Assembly (NCBI GenBank): GCA_946699065.1
Contig: CAMPDV010000525.1
Location: forward strand, 183,609-247,608
DNA length: 64,000 nt
Direction of reading: 5' to 3'
DNA from: Loxodes magnus
Lineage: Eukaryota; Ciliophora; Karyorelictea; Loxodida; Loxodidae
Below are positions 36,679 to 48,228 of this stretch, in pieces; within the stretch, counting starts at the first letter, position 1; the number at the start of each line of letters is the position of its first letter. The notes under the pieces are model-generated. The model made no database searches. It was not told where the DNA came from and saw only the letters and a list, made by a program, of their open reading frames with translations. The position numbers and the translations under genes are program-made.

Positions 36679-37770
36679 AAAGTAAGAAAAGAAGATAGAA
36701 TTTCAGTTTTAAGTATTAACTTTGAGAAGTAATAAGTATTTAAAAAAGTGAAGAAGTAAAGTAAGAAAAGAAGATAGAATTTCAGTTTTGAGAGTATGCT
36801 TTGAGAAGTAATAAGTATTTATAAAAGTGAAGAAGTAATGTAAGAAAAGAAGATAGAATTTCAGTTTTAAGTATTAACTTTGAGAAGTAAAAAGTATTTA
36901 GAAAAATGAAGAAGTAAAGTAAGAAAAGAAGATAGGATTTCAGTTTTAAGGAGTATGCTTTGAGAAGTAATAAGTATTTATAAAAGTGAAGAAGTAAAGT
37001 AAGAAAAGAAGATAGAATTTCAGTTTTGAGAGTATGCTTTGAGAAGTAATAAGTATTTAGAAAAGTGAAGAAGTAAAGTAAGAAAAGAAGATAGAATTTC
37101 AGTTTTAAGTATTAACTTTGAGAAGTAATAAGTATTAGAAAAGTGAGGATGTAAAGTAAGAAAAAAAGATAGGATTTAAGTTTTAAGGAGTATGCTTTAA
37201 GAAGTAATAAGTATTTATAAAAGTGAAGAAGTAAAGTAAGAAAAGAAGATAGAATTTCAGTTTTAAGGAGTATGCTTTGAGAAGTAATAAGTATTTATAA
37301 AAGTGAAGAAGTAAAGTAAGAAAAGAAGATAGAATTTCAGTTTTGAGAGTATGCTTTGAGAAGTAATAAGTATTTAGAAAAGTGAGGATGTAAAGTAAGA
37401 AAAGAAGATAGAATTTCAGTTTTAAGTATTAACTTTGAGAAGTAATAAGTATTTAGAAAAGTGAGGATGTAAAGTAAGAAAAGAAGATAGAATTTCAGTT
37501 TTAAGGAGTATGCTTTGAGAAGTAATAAGTATTTAGAAAAGTGAAGATGTAAAGTAAGAAAAGAAGATAGAATTTCAGTTTTAAGGAGTATGCTTTGAGA
37601 AGTAATAAGTATTTAGAAAAGTGAAGATGTAAAGTAAGAAAAGAAGATAGAATTTCAGTTTTGAGAGTATGCTTTGAGAAGTAATAAGTATTTAGAAAAG
37701 TGAAGAAGTAAAGTAAGAAAAGAAGATACAATTTCAGTTTTAAGTATTAACTTTGAGAAGTAATAAGTAT
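36679..37770 (+). repeat. 1,269-bp higher-order repeat, copy 1
   Basis: It matches 37948-39039 at a constant offset of 1,269 bp. Rare shared marks are TATTTAAAAAAGTG (36737/38006), GTAATGTAAG, AAGTAAAAAGTATTTAG and GAAAAAAAGATAGGATTTAA (about 37161/38430). It starts after GGATGCAAAG and ends where TATTTAT faces TATTAG. The GAAAAAAAGATAGGATTTAA unit occurs a third time at about 43794. Confidence 0.85.
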
Positions 37771-37947
37771 TTATAAAAGTGAAGAAGTAAAGTAAGAAAA
37801 GAAGATAGAATTTCAGTTTTAAGGAGTATGCTTTGAGAAGTAATAAGTATTTATAAAAGTGAAGAAGTAAAGTAAGAAAAGAAGATAGAATTTCAGTTTT
37901 GAGAGTATGCTTTGAGAAGTAATAAGTATTTATAAAAGTGAAGAAGT

Positions 37948-39039
37948 AAAGTAAGAAAAGAAGATAGAATTTCAGTTTTAAGTATTAACTTTGAGAAGTA
38001 ATAAGTATTTAAAAAAGTGAAGAAGTAAAGTAAGAAAAGAAGATAGAATTTCAGTTTTGAGAGTATGCTTTGAGAAGTAATAAGTATTTATAAAAGTGAA
38101 GAAGTAATGTAAGAAAAGAAGATAGAATTTCAGTTTTAAGTATTAACTTTGAGAAGTAAAAAGTATTTAGAAAAATGAAGAAGTAAAGTAAGAAAAGAAG
38201 ATAGGATTTCAGTTTTAAGGAGTATGCTTTGAGAAGTAATAAGTATTTATAAAAGTGAAGAAGTAAAGTAAGAAAAGAAGATAGAATTTCAGTTTTGAGA
38301 GTATGCTTTGAGAAGTAATAAGTATTTAGAAAAGTGAAGAAGTAAAGTAAGAAAAGAAGATAGAATTTCAGTTTTAAGTATTAACTTTGAGAAGTAATAA
38401 GTATTAGAAAAGTGAGGATGTAAAGTAAGAAAAAAAGATAGGATTTAAGTTTTAAGGAGTATGCTTTAAGAAGTAATAAGTATTTATAAAAGTGAAGAAG
38501 TAAAGTAAGAAAAGAAGATAGAATTTCAGTTTTAAGGAGTATGCTTTGAGAAGTAATAAGTATTTATAAAAGTGAAGAAGTAAAGTAAGAAAAGAAGATA
38601 GAATTTCAGTTTTGAGAGTATGCTTTGAGAAGTAATAAGTATTTAGAAAAGTGAGGATGTAAAGTAAGAAAAGAAGATAGAATTTCAGTTTTAAGTATTA
38701 ACTTTGAGAAGTAATAAGTATTTAGAAAAGTGAGGATGTAAAGTAAGAAAAGAAGATAGAATTTCAGTTTTAAGGAGTATGCTTTGAGAAGTAATAAGTA
38801 TTTAGAAAAGTGAAGATGTAAAGTAAGAAAAGAAGATAGAATTTCAGTTTTAAGGAGTATGCTTTGAGAAGTAATAAGTATTTAGAAAAGTGAAGATGTA
38901 AAGTAAGAAAAGAAGATAGAATTTCAGTTTTGAGAGTATGCTTTGAGAAGTAATAAGTATTTAGAAAAGTGAAGAAGTAAAGTAAGAAAAGAAGATACAA
39001 TTTCAGTTTTAAGTATTAACTTTGAGAAGTAATAAGTAT
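37948..39039 (+). repeat. 1,269-bp higher-order repeat, copy 2
   Basis: This is the partner of 36679-37770. Its right part also belongs to the larger duplication between about 38.27-42.7 kb and 43.63-48.2 kb, so the 1,269-bp event and the 5.36-kb event overlap here. Confidence 0.85.
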
Positions 39040-42000
39040 TAGAAAAGTGAAGAAGTAAAGTAAGAAAAGAAGATAGAATTTCAGTTTTAAGGAGTATGCT
39101 TTGAGAAGTAATAAGTATTTAGAAAAGTGAGGATGTAAAGTAAGAAAAGAAGATAGAATTTCAGTTTTGAGAGTATGCTTTGAGAAGTAATAAGTATTTA
39201 GAAAAGTGAAGAAGTAAAGTAAGAAAAGAAGATAGAATTTCAGTTTTGAGAGTATGCTTTGAGAAGTAATAAGTATTTAGAAAAGTGAAGAAGTAAAGTA
39301 AGAAAAGAAGATAGAATTTCAGTTTTAAGTATTAACTTTGAGAAGTAATAAGTATTTATAAAAGTGAAGAAGTAAAGTAAGAAAAGAAGATAGAATTTCA
39401 GTTTTAAGTATTAACTTTGAGAAGTAATAAGTATTTAGAAAAGTGAAGAAGTAAAGTAAGAAAAGAAGATAGAATTTCAGTTTTAAGTATTAACTTTGAG
39501 AAGTAATAAGTATATAGAAAAGTGAGGATGTAAAGTAAGAAAAGAAGATAGAGATTGTTTTGAGAGTATGCTTTGAGAAATAATAAGTATTTATAAAAGT
39601 GAAGAAGTAAAGTAAGAAAAGAAGATACAATTTCAGTTTTAAGTATTAACTTTGAGAAGTAATAAGTATTTAGAAAAGTGAAGAAGTAAAGTAAGAAAAG
39701 AAGATAGAATTTCAGTTTTAAGTATTAACTTTGAGAAGTAATAAGTATTAGAAAAGTGAAGAAGTAAAGTAAGAAAAGAAGATAGAATTTAAGTTTTAAG
39801 TATTAACTTTGAGAAGTAATAAGTATTTAGAAAAGTGAAGAAGTAAAGTAAGAAAAAAAGATAGAATTTCAGTTTTGAGAGTATGCTTTGAGAAGTAATA
39901 AGCATTTATAAAAGTGAAGAAGTAAAGTAAGAAAAGAAGATAGAATTTCAGTTTTAAGTATTAACTTTGAGAAGTAATAAGCATTTAGAAAAGTGAAGAA
40001 GTAAAGTAAGAAAAGAAGATAGAATTTCAGTTTTAAGGAGTATGCTTTGAGAAGTAATAAGTATTTAGAAAAGTGAAGATTTAAAGTAAGAAAAGAAGAT
40101 AGAATTTCAGTTTTGAGAGTATGCTTTGAGAAGTAATAAGCATTTAGAAAAGTGAAGAAGTAAAGTAAGAAAAGAAGATAGAATTTCAGTTTTAAGTATT
40201 AACTTTGAGAAGTAATAAGTATTAGAAAAGTGAAGAAGTAAAGTAAGAAAAGAAGATAGAATTTCAGTTTTAAGGAGTATGCTTTGAGAAGTAATAAGTA
40301 TTTAGAAAAGTGAAGAAGTAAAGTAAGAAAAGAAGATAGAATTTCAGTTTTAAGTATTAACTTTGAGAAGTAATAAGTATTAGAAAAGTGAAGAAGTAAA
40401 GTAAGAAAAGAAGATAGAATTTCAGTTTTAAGTATTAACTTTGAGAAGTAATAAGTATATAGAAAAGTGAGGATGTAAAGTAAGAAAAGAAGATAGAGAT
40501 TGTTTTGAGAGTATGCTTTGAGAAATAATAAGCATTTAGAAAAGTGAAGAAGTAAAGTAAGAAAAGAAGATACAATTTCAGTTTTAAGTATTAACTTTGA
40601 GAAGTAATAAGTATTTAGAAAAGTGAAGAAGTAAAGTAAGAAAAGAAGATAGAATTTCAGTTTTAAGTATTAACTTTGAGAAGTAATAAGTATTAGAAAA
40701 GTGAAGAAGTAAAGTAAGAAAAGAAGATAGAATTTAAGTTTTAAGTATTAACTTTGAGAAGTAATAAGTATTTATAAAAGTGAAGAAGTAAAGTAAGAAA
40801 AGAAGATAGAATTTCAGTTTTAAGTATTAACTTTGAGAAGTAATAAGTATATAGAAAAGTGAGGATGTAAAGTAAGAAAAGAAGATAGAGATTGTTTTGA
40901 GAGTATGCTTTGAGAAATAATAAGCATTTAGAAAAGTGAAGATGTAAAGTAAGAAAAGAAGATAGAATTTCAGTTTTGAGAGTATGCTTTGAGAAGTAAT
41001 AAGCATTTATAAAAGTGAAGAAGTAAAGTAAGAAAAGAAGATAGAATTTCAGTTTTAAGTATTAACTTTGAGAAGTAATAAGCATTTAGAAAAGTGAAGA
41101 AGTAAAGTAAGAAAAGAAGATAGAATTTCAGTTTTAAGGAGTATGCTTTGAGAAGTAATAAGTATTTAGAAAAGTGAAGATTTAAAGTAAGAAAAGAAGA
41201 TAGAATTTCAGTTTTGAGAGTATGCTTTGAGAAGTAATAAGCATTTAGAAAAGTGAAGAAGTAAAGTAAGAAAAGAAGATAGAATTTCAGTTTTAAGTAT
41301 TAACTTTGAGAAGTAATAAGTATTAGAAAAGTGAAGAAGTAAAGTAAGAAAAGAAGATAGAATTTCAGTTTTAAGGAGTATGCTTTGAGAAGTAATAAGT
41401 ATTTAGAAAAGTGAAGAAGTAAAGTAAGAAAAGAAGATAGAATTTCAGTTTTAAGTATTAACTTTGAGAAGTAATAAGTATTAGAAAAGTGAAGAAGTAA
41501 AGTAAGAAAAGAAGATAGAATTTCAGTTTTAAGTATTAACTTTGAGAAGTAATAAGTATATAGAAAAGTGAGGATGTAAAGTAAGAAAAGAAGATAGAGA
41601 TTGTTTTGAGAGTATGCTTTGAGAAATAATAAGCATTTAGAAAAGTGAAGAAGTAAAGTAAGAAAAGAAGATACAATTTCAGTTTTAAGTATTAACTTTG
41701 AGAAGTAATAAGTATTTAGAAAAGTGAAGAAGTAAAGTAAGAAAAGAAGATAGAATTTCAGTTTTAAGTATTAACTTTGAGAAGTAATAAGTATTAGAAA
41801 AGTGAAGAAGTAAAGTAAGAAAAGAAGATAGAATTTAAGTTTTAAGTATTAACTTTGAGAAGTAATAAGTATTTAGAAAAGTGAAGAAGTAAAGTAAGAA
41901 AAGAAGATAGAATTTCAGTTTTAAGTATTAACTTTGAGAAGTAATAAGTATATAGAAAAGTGAGGATGTAAAGTAAGAAAAGAAGATAGAATTTCAGTTT

Positions 42001-42708
42001 TGAGAGTATGCTTTGAGAAGTAATAAGTATTTAGAAAAGTGAAGAAGTAAAGTAAGAAAAGAAGATAGAATTTCAGTTTTAAGTATTAACTTTGAGAAGT
42101 AATAAGTATTAGAAAAGTGAAGAAGTAAAGTAAGAAAAGAAGATAGAATTTCAGTTTTAAGTATTAACTTTGAGAAGTAATAAGTATTAGAAAAGTGAAG
42201 AAGTAAAGTAAGAAAAGAAGATAGAATTTAAGTTTTAAGTATTAACTTTGAGAAGTAATAAGTATTTAGAAAAGTGAAGAAGTAAAGTAAGAAAAGAAGA
42301 TAGAATTTCAGTTTTAAGTATTAACTTTGAGAAGTAATAAGTATATAGAAAAGTGAGGATGTAAAGTAAGAAAAGAAGATAGAGATTGTTTTGAGAGTAT
42401 GCTTTGAGAAATAATAAGCATTTAGAAAAGTGAAGATGTAAAGTAAGAAAAGAAGATAGAATTTCAGTTTTGAGAGTATGCTTTGAGAAGTAATAAGCAT
42501 TTATAAAAGTGAAGAAGTAAAGTAAGAAAAGAAGATAGAATTTCAGTTTTAAGTATTAACTTTGAGAAGTAATAAGTATTAGAAAAGTGAAGAAGTAAAG
42601 TAAGAAAAGAAGATAGAATTTCAGTTTTAAGGAGTATGCTTTGAGAAGTAATAAGTATTTAGAAAAGTGAAGATGTAAAGTAAGAAAAGAAGATAGAATT
42701 TCAGTTTT
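38270..42708 (+). repeat. Large segmental duplication, left copy (about 4.4 kb)
   Basis: Landmarks are collinear with 43634-48228. The AGGATTTAAG unit (about 38440) matches 43803. F units at 39546, 40491 and 40883 match 44910, 45855 and 46247 at exactly 5,364 bp. F units at 41592 and 42377 match 47111 and 47897 at 5,519-5,520 bp, so about two monomers were gained in the right copy or lost in the left between 40.9 and 41.6 kb. Differences are mostly monomer-type swaps without change in spacing, near 38.93-39.04 kb for example. The left boundary is approximate. Confidence 0.8.
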
Positions 42709-45700
42709 GAGAGTATGCTTTGAGAAGTAATAAGCATTTAGAAAAGTGAAGAAGTAAAGTAAGAAAAGAAGATACAATTTCAGTTTTAAGTATTAACTTT
42801 GAGAAGTAATAAGTATTAGAAAAGTGAGGATGTAAAGTAAGAAAAGAAGATAGAATTTCAGTTTTAAGTATTAACTTTGAGAAGTAAAAAGTATTTATAA
42901 AAGTGAAGAAGTAAAGTAAGAAAAGAAGATAGAATTTCAGTTTTAAGGAGTATGCTTTGAGAAGTAATAAGTATTTAGAAAAGTGAAGAAGTAAAGTAAG
43001 AAAAGAAGATAGAATTTCAGTTTTAAGGAGTATGCTTTGAGAAGTAATAAGTATTTATAAAAGTGAAGAAGTAAAGTAAGAAAAGAAGATAGAATTTCAG
43101 TTTTAAGGAGTATGCTTTGAGAAGTAATAAGTATTTATAAAAGTGAAGAAGTAAAGTAAGAAAAGAAGATAGAATTTCAGTTTTAAGGAGTATGCTTTGA
43201 GAAGTAATAAGTATTTAGAAAAGTGAGGAAGTAAAGTAAGAAAAGAAGATAGAATTTCAGTTTTGAGAGTATGCTTTGAGAAGTAATGAGTATTTAGAAA
43301 AGTGAAGAAGTAAAGTAAGAAAAGAAGATAGAATTTCAGTTTTGAGAGTATGCTTTGAGAAGTAATAAGTATTTAGAAAAGTGAAGAAGTAAAGTAAGAA
43401 AAGAAGATAGAATTTCAGTTTTGAGAGTATGCTTTGAGAAGTAATAAGTATTTAGAAAAGTGAGGATGTAAAGTAAGAAAAGAAGATAGAATTTCAGTTT
43501 TAAGTATTAACTTTGAGAAGTAATAAGTATTTAGAAAAGTGAGGAAGTAAAGTAAGAAAAGAAGATAGAATTTCAGTTTTGAGAGTATGCTTTGAGAAGT
43601 AATGAGTATTTAGAAAAGTGAAGAAGTAAAGTAAGAAAAGAAGATAGAATTTCAGTTTTGAGAGTATGCTTTGAGAAGTAATAAGTATTTAGAAAAGTAA
43701 AGAAGTAAAGTAAGAAAAGAAGATAGAATTTCAGTTTTAAGTATTAACTTTGAGAAGTAATAAGTATTAGAAAAGTGAGGATGTAAAGTAAGAAAAAAAG
43801 ATAGGATTTAAGTTTTAAGGAGTATGCTTTAAGAAGTAATAAGTATTTATAAAAGTGAAGAAGTAAAGTAAGAAAAGAAGATAGAATTTCAGTTTTAAGG
43901 AGTATGCTTTGAGAAGTAATAAGTATTTATAAAAGTGAAGAAGTAAAGTAAGAAAAGAAGATAGAATTTCAGTTTTGAGAGTATGCTTTGAGAAGTAATA
44001 AGTATTTAGAAAAGTGAGGATGTAAAGTAAGAAAAGAAGATAGAATTTCAGTTTTAAGTATTAACTTTGAGAAGTAATAAGTATTTAGAAAAGTGAGGAT
44101 GTAAAGTAAGAAAAGAAGATAGAATTTCAGTTTTAAGGAGTATGCTTTGAGAAGTAATAAGTATTTAGAAAAGTGAAGATGTAAAGTAAGAAAAGAAGAT
44201 AGAATTTCAGTTTTAAGGAGTATGCTTTGAGAAGTAATAAGTATTTAGAAAAGTGAAGATGTAAAGTAAGAAAAGAAGATAGAATTTCAGTTTTAAGTAT
44301 TAACTTTGAGAAGTAATAAGTATTTAGAAAAATGAAGAAGTAAAGTAAGAAAAGAAGATAGAATTTCAGTTTTGAGAGTATGCTTTGAGAAGTAATAAGT
44401 ATTTAGAAAAGTGAAGAAGTAAAGTAAGAAAAGAAGATAGAATTTCAGTTTTAAGGAGTATGCTTTGAGAAGTAATAAGTATTTAGAAAAGTGAGGATGT
44501 AAAGTAAGAAAAGAAGATAGAATTTCAGTTTTGAGAGTATGCTTTGAGAAGTAATAAGTATTTAGAAAAGTGAAGAAGTAAAGTAAGAAAAGAAGATAGA
44601 ATTTCAGTTTTGAGAGTATGCTTTGAGAAGTAATAAGTATTTAGAAAAGTGAAGAAGTAAAGTAAGAAAAGAAGATAGAATTTAAGTTTTAAGTATTAAC
44701 TTTGAGAAGTAATAAGTATTTATAAAAGTGAAGAAGTAAAGTAAGAAAAGAAGATAGAATTTCAGTTTTAAGTATTAACTTTGAGAAGTAATAAGTATTT
44801 AGAAAAGTGAAGAAGTAAAGTAAGAAAAGAAGATAGAATTTCAGTTTTAAGTATTAACTTTGAGAAGTAATAAGTATATAGAAAAGTGAGGATGTAAAGT
44901 AAGAAAAGAAGATAGAGATTGTTTTGAGAGTATGCTTTGAGAAATAATAAGTATTTATAAAAGTGAAGAAGTAAAGTAAGAAAAGAAGATACAATTTCAG
45001 TTTTAAGTATTAACTTTGAGAAGTAATAAGTATTTAGAAAAGTGAAGAAGTAAAGTAAGAAAAGAAGATAGAATTTCAGTTTTAAGTATTAACTTTGAGA
45101 AGTAATAAGTATTAGAAAAGTGAAGAAGTAAAGTAAGAAAAGAAGATAGAATTTAAGTTTTAAGTATTAACTTTGAGAAGTAATAAGTATTTAGAAAAGT
45201 GAAGAAGTAAAGTAAGAAAAAAAGATAGAATTTCAGTTTTGAGAGTATGCTTTGAGAAGTAATAAGCATTTATAAAAGTGAAGAAGTAAAGTAAGAAAAG
45301 AAGATAGAATTTCAGTTTTAAGTATTAACTTTGAGAAGTAATAAGCATTTAGAAAAGTGAAGAAGTAAAGTAAGAAAAGAAGATAGAATTTCAGTTTTAA
45401 GGAGTATGCTTTGAGAAGTAATAAGTATTTAGAAAAGTGAAGATTTAAAGTAAGAAAAGAAGATAGAATTTCAGTTTTGAGAGTATGCTTTGAGAAGTAA
45501 TAAGCATTTAGAAAAGTGAAGAAGTAAAGTAAGAAAAGAAGATAGAATTTCAGTTTTAAGTATTAACTTTGAGAAGTAATAAGTATTAGAAAAGTGAAGA
45601 AGTAAAGTAAGAAAAGAAGATAGAATTTCAGTTTTAAGGAGTATGCTTTGAGAAGTAATAAGTATTTAGAAAAGTGAAGAAGTAAAGTAAGAAAAGAAGA

Positions 45701-47975
45701 TAGAATTTCAGTTTTAAGTATTAACTTTGAGAAGTAATAAGTATTAGAAAAGTGAAGAAGTAAAGTAAGAAAAGAAGATAGAATTTCAGTTTTAAGTATT
45801 AACTTTGAGAAGTAATAAGTATATAGAAAAGTGAGGATGTAAAGTAAGAAAAGAAGATAGAGATTGTTTTGAGAGTATGCTTTGAGAAATAATAAGTATT
45901 TATAAAAGTGAAGAAGTAAAGTAAGAAAAGAAGATACAATTTCAGTTTTAAGTATTAACTTTGAGAAGTAATAAGTATTTAGAAAAGTGAAGAAGTAAAG
46001 TAAGAAAAGAAGATAGAATTTCAGTTTTAAGTATTAACTTTGAGAAGTAATAAGTATTAGAAAAGTGAAGAAGTAAAGTAAGAAAAGAAGATAGAATTTA
46101 AGTTTTAAGTATTAACTTTGAGAAGTAATAAGTATTTAGAAAAGTGAAGAAGTAAAGTAAGAAAAGAAGATAGAATTTCAGTTTTAAGTATTAACTTTGA
46201 GAAGTAATAAGTATATAGAAAAGTGAGGATGTAAAGTAAGAAAAGAAGATAGAGATTGTTTTGAGAGTATGCTTTGAGAAATAATAAGCATTTAGAAAAG
46301 TGAAGATGTAAAGTAAGAAAAGAAGATAGAATTTCAGTTTTGAGAGTATGCTTTGAGAAGTAATAAGCATTTATAAAAGTGAAGAAGTAAAGTAAGAAAA
46401 GAAGATAGAATTTCAGTTTTAAGTATTAACTTTGAGAAGTAATAAGCATTTAGAAAAGTGAAGAAGTAAAGTAAGAAAAGAAGATAGAATTTCAGTTTTA
46501 AGTATTAACTTTGAGAAGTAATAAGTATTAGAAAAGTGAAGAAGTAAAGTAAGAAAAGAAGATAGAATTTCAGTTTTGAGAGTATGCTTTGAGAAGTAAT
46601 AAGCATTTAGAAAAGTGAAGAAGTAAAGTAAGAAAAGAAGATAGAATTTCAGTTTTAAGTATTAACTTTGAGAAGTAATAAGTATTAGAAAAGTGAAGAT
46701 TTAAAGTAAGAAAAGAAGATAGAATTTCAGTTTTGAGAGTATGCTTTGAGAAGTAATAAGCATTTAGAAAAGTGAAGAAGTAAAGTAAGAAAAGAAGATA
46801 GAATTTCAGTTTTAAGTATTAACTTTGAGAAGTAATAAGTATTAGAAAAGTGAAGAAGTAAAGTAAGAAAAGAAGATAGAATTTCAGTTTTAAGGAGTAT
46901 GCTTTGAGAAGTAATAAGTATTTAGAAAAGTGAAGAAGTAAAGTAAGAAAAGAAGATAGAATTTCAGTTTTAAGTATTAACTTTGAGAAGTAATAAGTAT
47001 TAGAAAAGTGAAGAAGTAAAGTAAGAAAAGAAGATAGAATTTCAGTTTTAAGTATTAACTTTGAGAAGTAATAAGTATATAGAAAAGTGAGGATGTAAAG
47101 TAAGAAAAGAAGATAGAGATTGTTTTGAGAGTATGCTTTGAGAAATAATAAGCATTTAGAAAAGTGAAGAAGTAAAGTAAGAAAAGAAGATACAATTTCA
47201 GTTTTAAGTATTAACTTTGAGAAGTAATAAGTATTTAGAAAAGTGAAGAAGTAAAGTAAGAAAAGAAGATAGAATTTCAGTTTTAAGTATTAACTTTGAG
47301 AAGTAATAAGTATTAGAAAAGTGAAGAAGTAAAGTAAGAAAAGAAGATAGAATTTAAGTTTTAAGGAGTATGCTTTGAGAAGTAATAAGTATTTATAAAA
47401 GTGAAGAAGTAAAGTAAGAAAAGAAGATAGAATTTCAGTTTTAAGTATTAACTTTGAGAAATAATAAGTATTTATAAAAGTGAGGATGTAAAGTAAGAAA
47501 AGAAGATAGAATTTCAGTTTTGAGAGTATGCTTTGAGAAGTAATAAGTATTTAGAAAAGTGAAGAAGTAAAGTAAGAAAAGAAGATAGAATTTCAGTTTT
47601 AAGTATTAACTTTGAGAAGTAATAAGTATTAGAAAAGTGAAGAAGTAAAGTAAGAAAAGAAGATAGAATTTCAGTTTTAAGTATTAACTTTGAGAAGTAA
47701 TAAGTATTAGAAAAGTGAAGAAGTAAAGTAAGAAAAGAAGATAGAATTTAAGTTTTAAGTATTAACTTTGAGAAGTAATAAGTATTTAGAAAAGTGAAGA
47801 AGTAAAGTAAGAAAAGAAGATAGAATTTCAGTTTTAAGTATTAACTTTGAGAAGTAATAAGTATATAGAAAAGTGAGGATGTAAAGTAAGAAAAGAAGAT
47901 AGAGATTGTTTTGAGAGTATGCTTTGAGAAATAATGAGCATTTAGAAAAGTGAAGATGTAAAGTAAGAAAAGAAG
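39546..47975 (+). repeat. Cluster of F-type monomers (shortened start)
   Basis: The F monomer replaces AGAATTTCAGTTTTGAG with AGAGATTGTTTTGAG, giving about 77 bp, and is normally followed by AAATAATAAGCATTT or AAATAATAAGTATTT. Starts are 39546, 40491, 40883, 41592, 42377, 44910, 45855, 46247, 47111 and 47897. Elsewhere F occurs at 14158, 23737 and in the 30.5-32.6 kb repeat, making 18 in the window. Most are preceded by a TATATAGAAAAGTGAGGATG monomer, so F travels in a fixed context. Confidence 0.85.
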
Positions 47976-48228
47976 ATAGAATTTCAGTTTTGAGAGTATG
48001 CTTTGAGAAGTAATAAGCATTTATAAAAGTGAAGAAGTAAAGTAAGAAAAGAAGATAGAATTTCAGTTTTAAGTATTAACTTTGAGAAGTAATAAGTATT
48101 AGAAAAGTGAAGAAGTAAAGTAAGAAAAGAAGATAGAATTTCAGTTTTAAGGAGTATGCTTTGAGAAGTAATAAGTATTTAGAAAAGTGAAGATGTAAAG
48201 TAAGAAAAGAAGATAGAATTTCAGTTTT
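43634..48228 (+). repeat. Large segmental duplication, right copy (about 4.6 kb)
   Basis: This is the partner of 38270-42708. Its first part (to 44294) matches 37,002-37,662 at an offset of 6,632 bp as well, because the 1,269-bp repeat on the left exists twice. One base differs early on (AAAGTAAAGAAG against AAAGTGAAGAAG). The copies diverge at 42708/48228, where a C unit faces an A unit. Confidence 0.8.
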
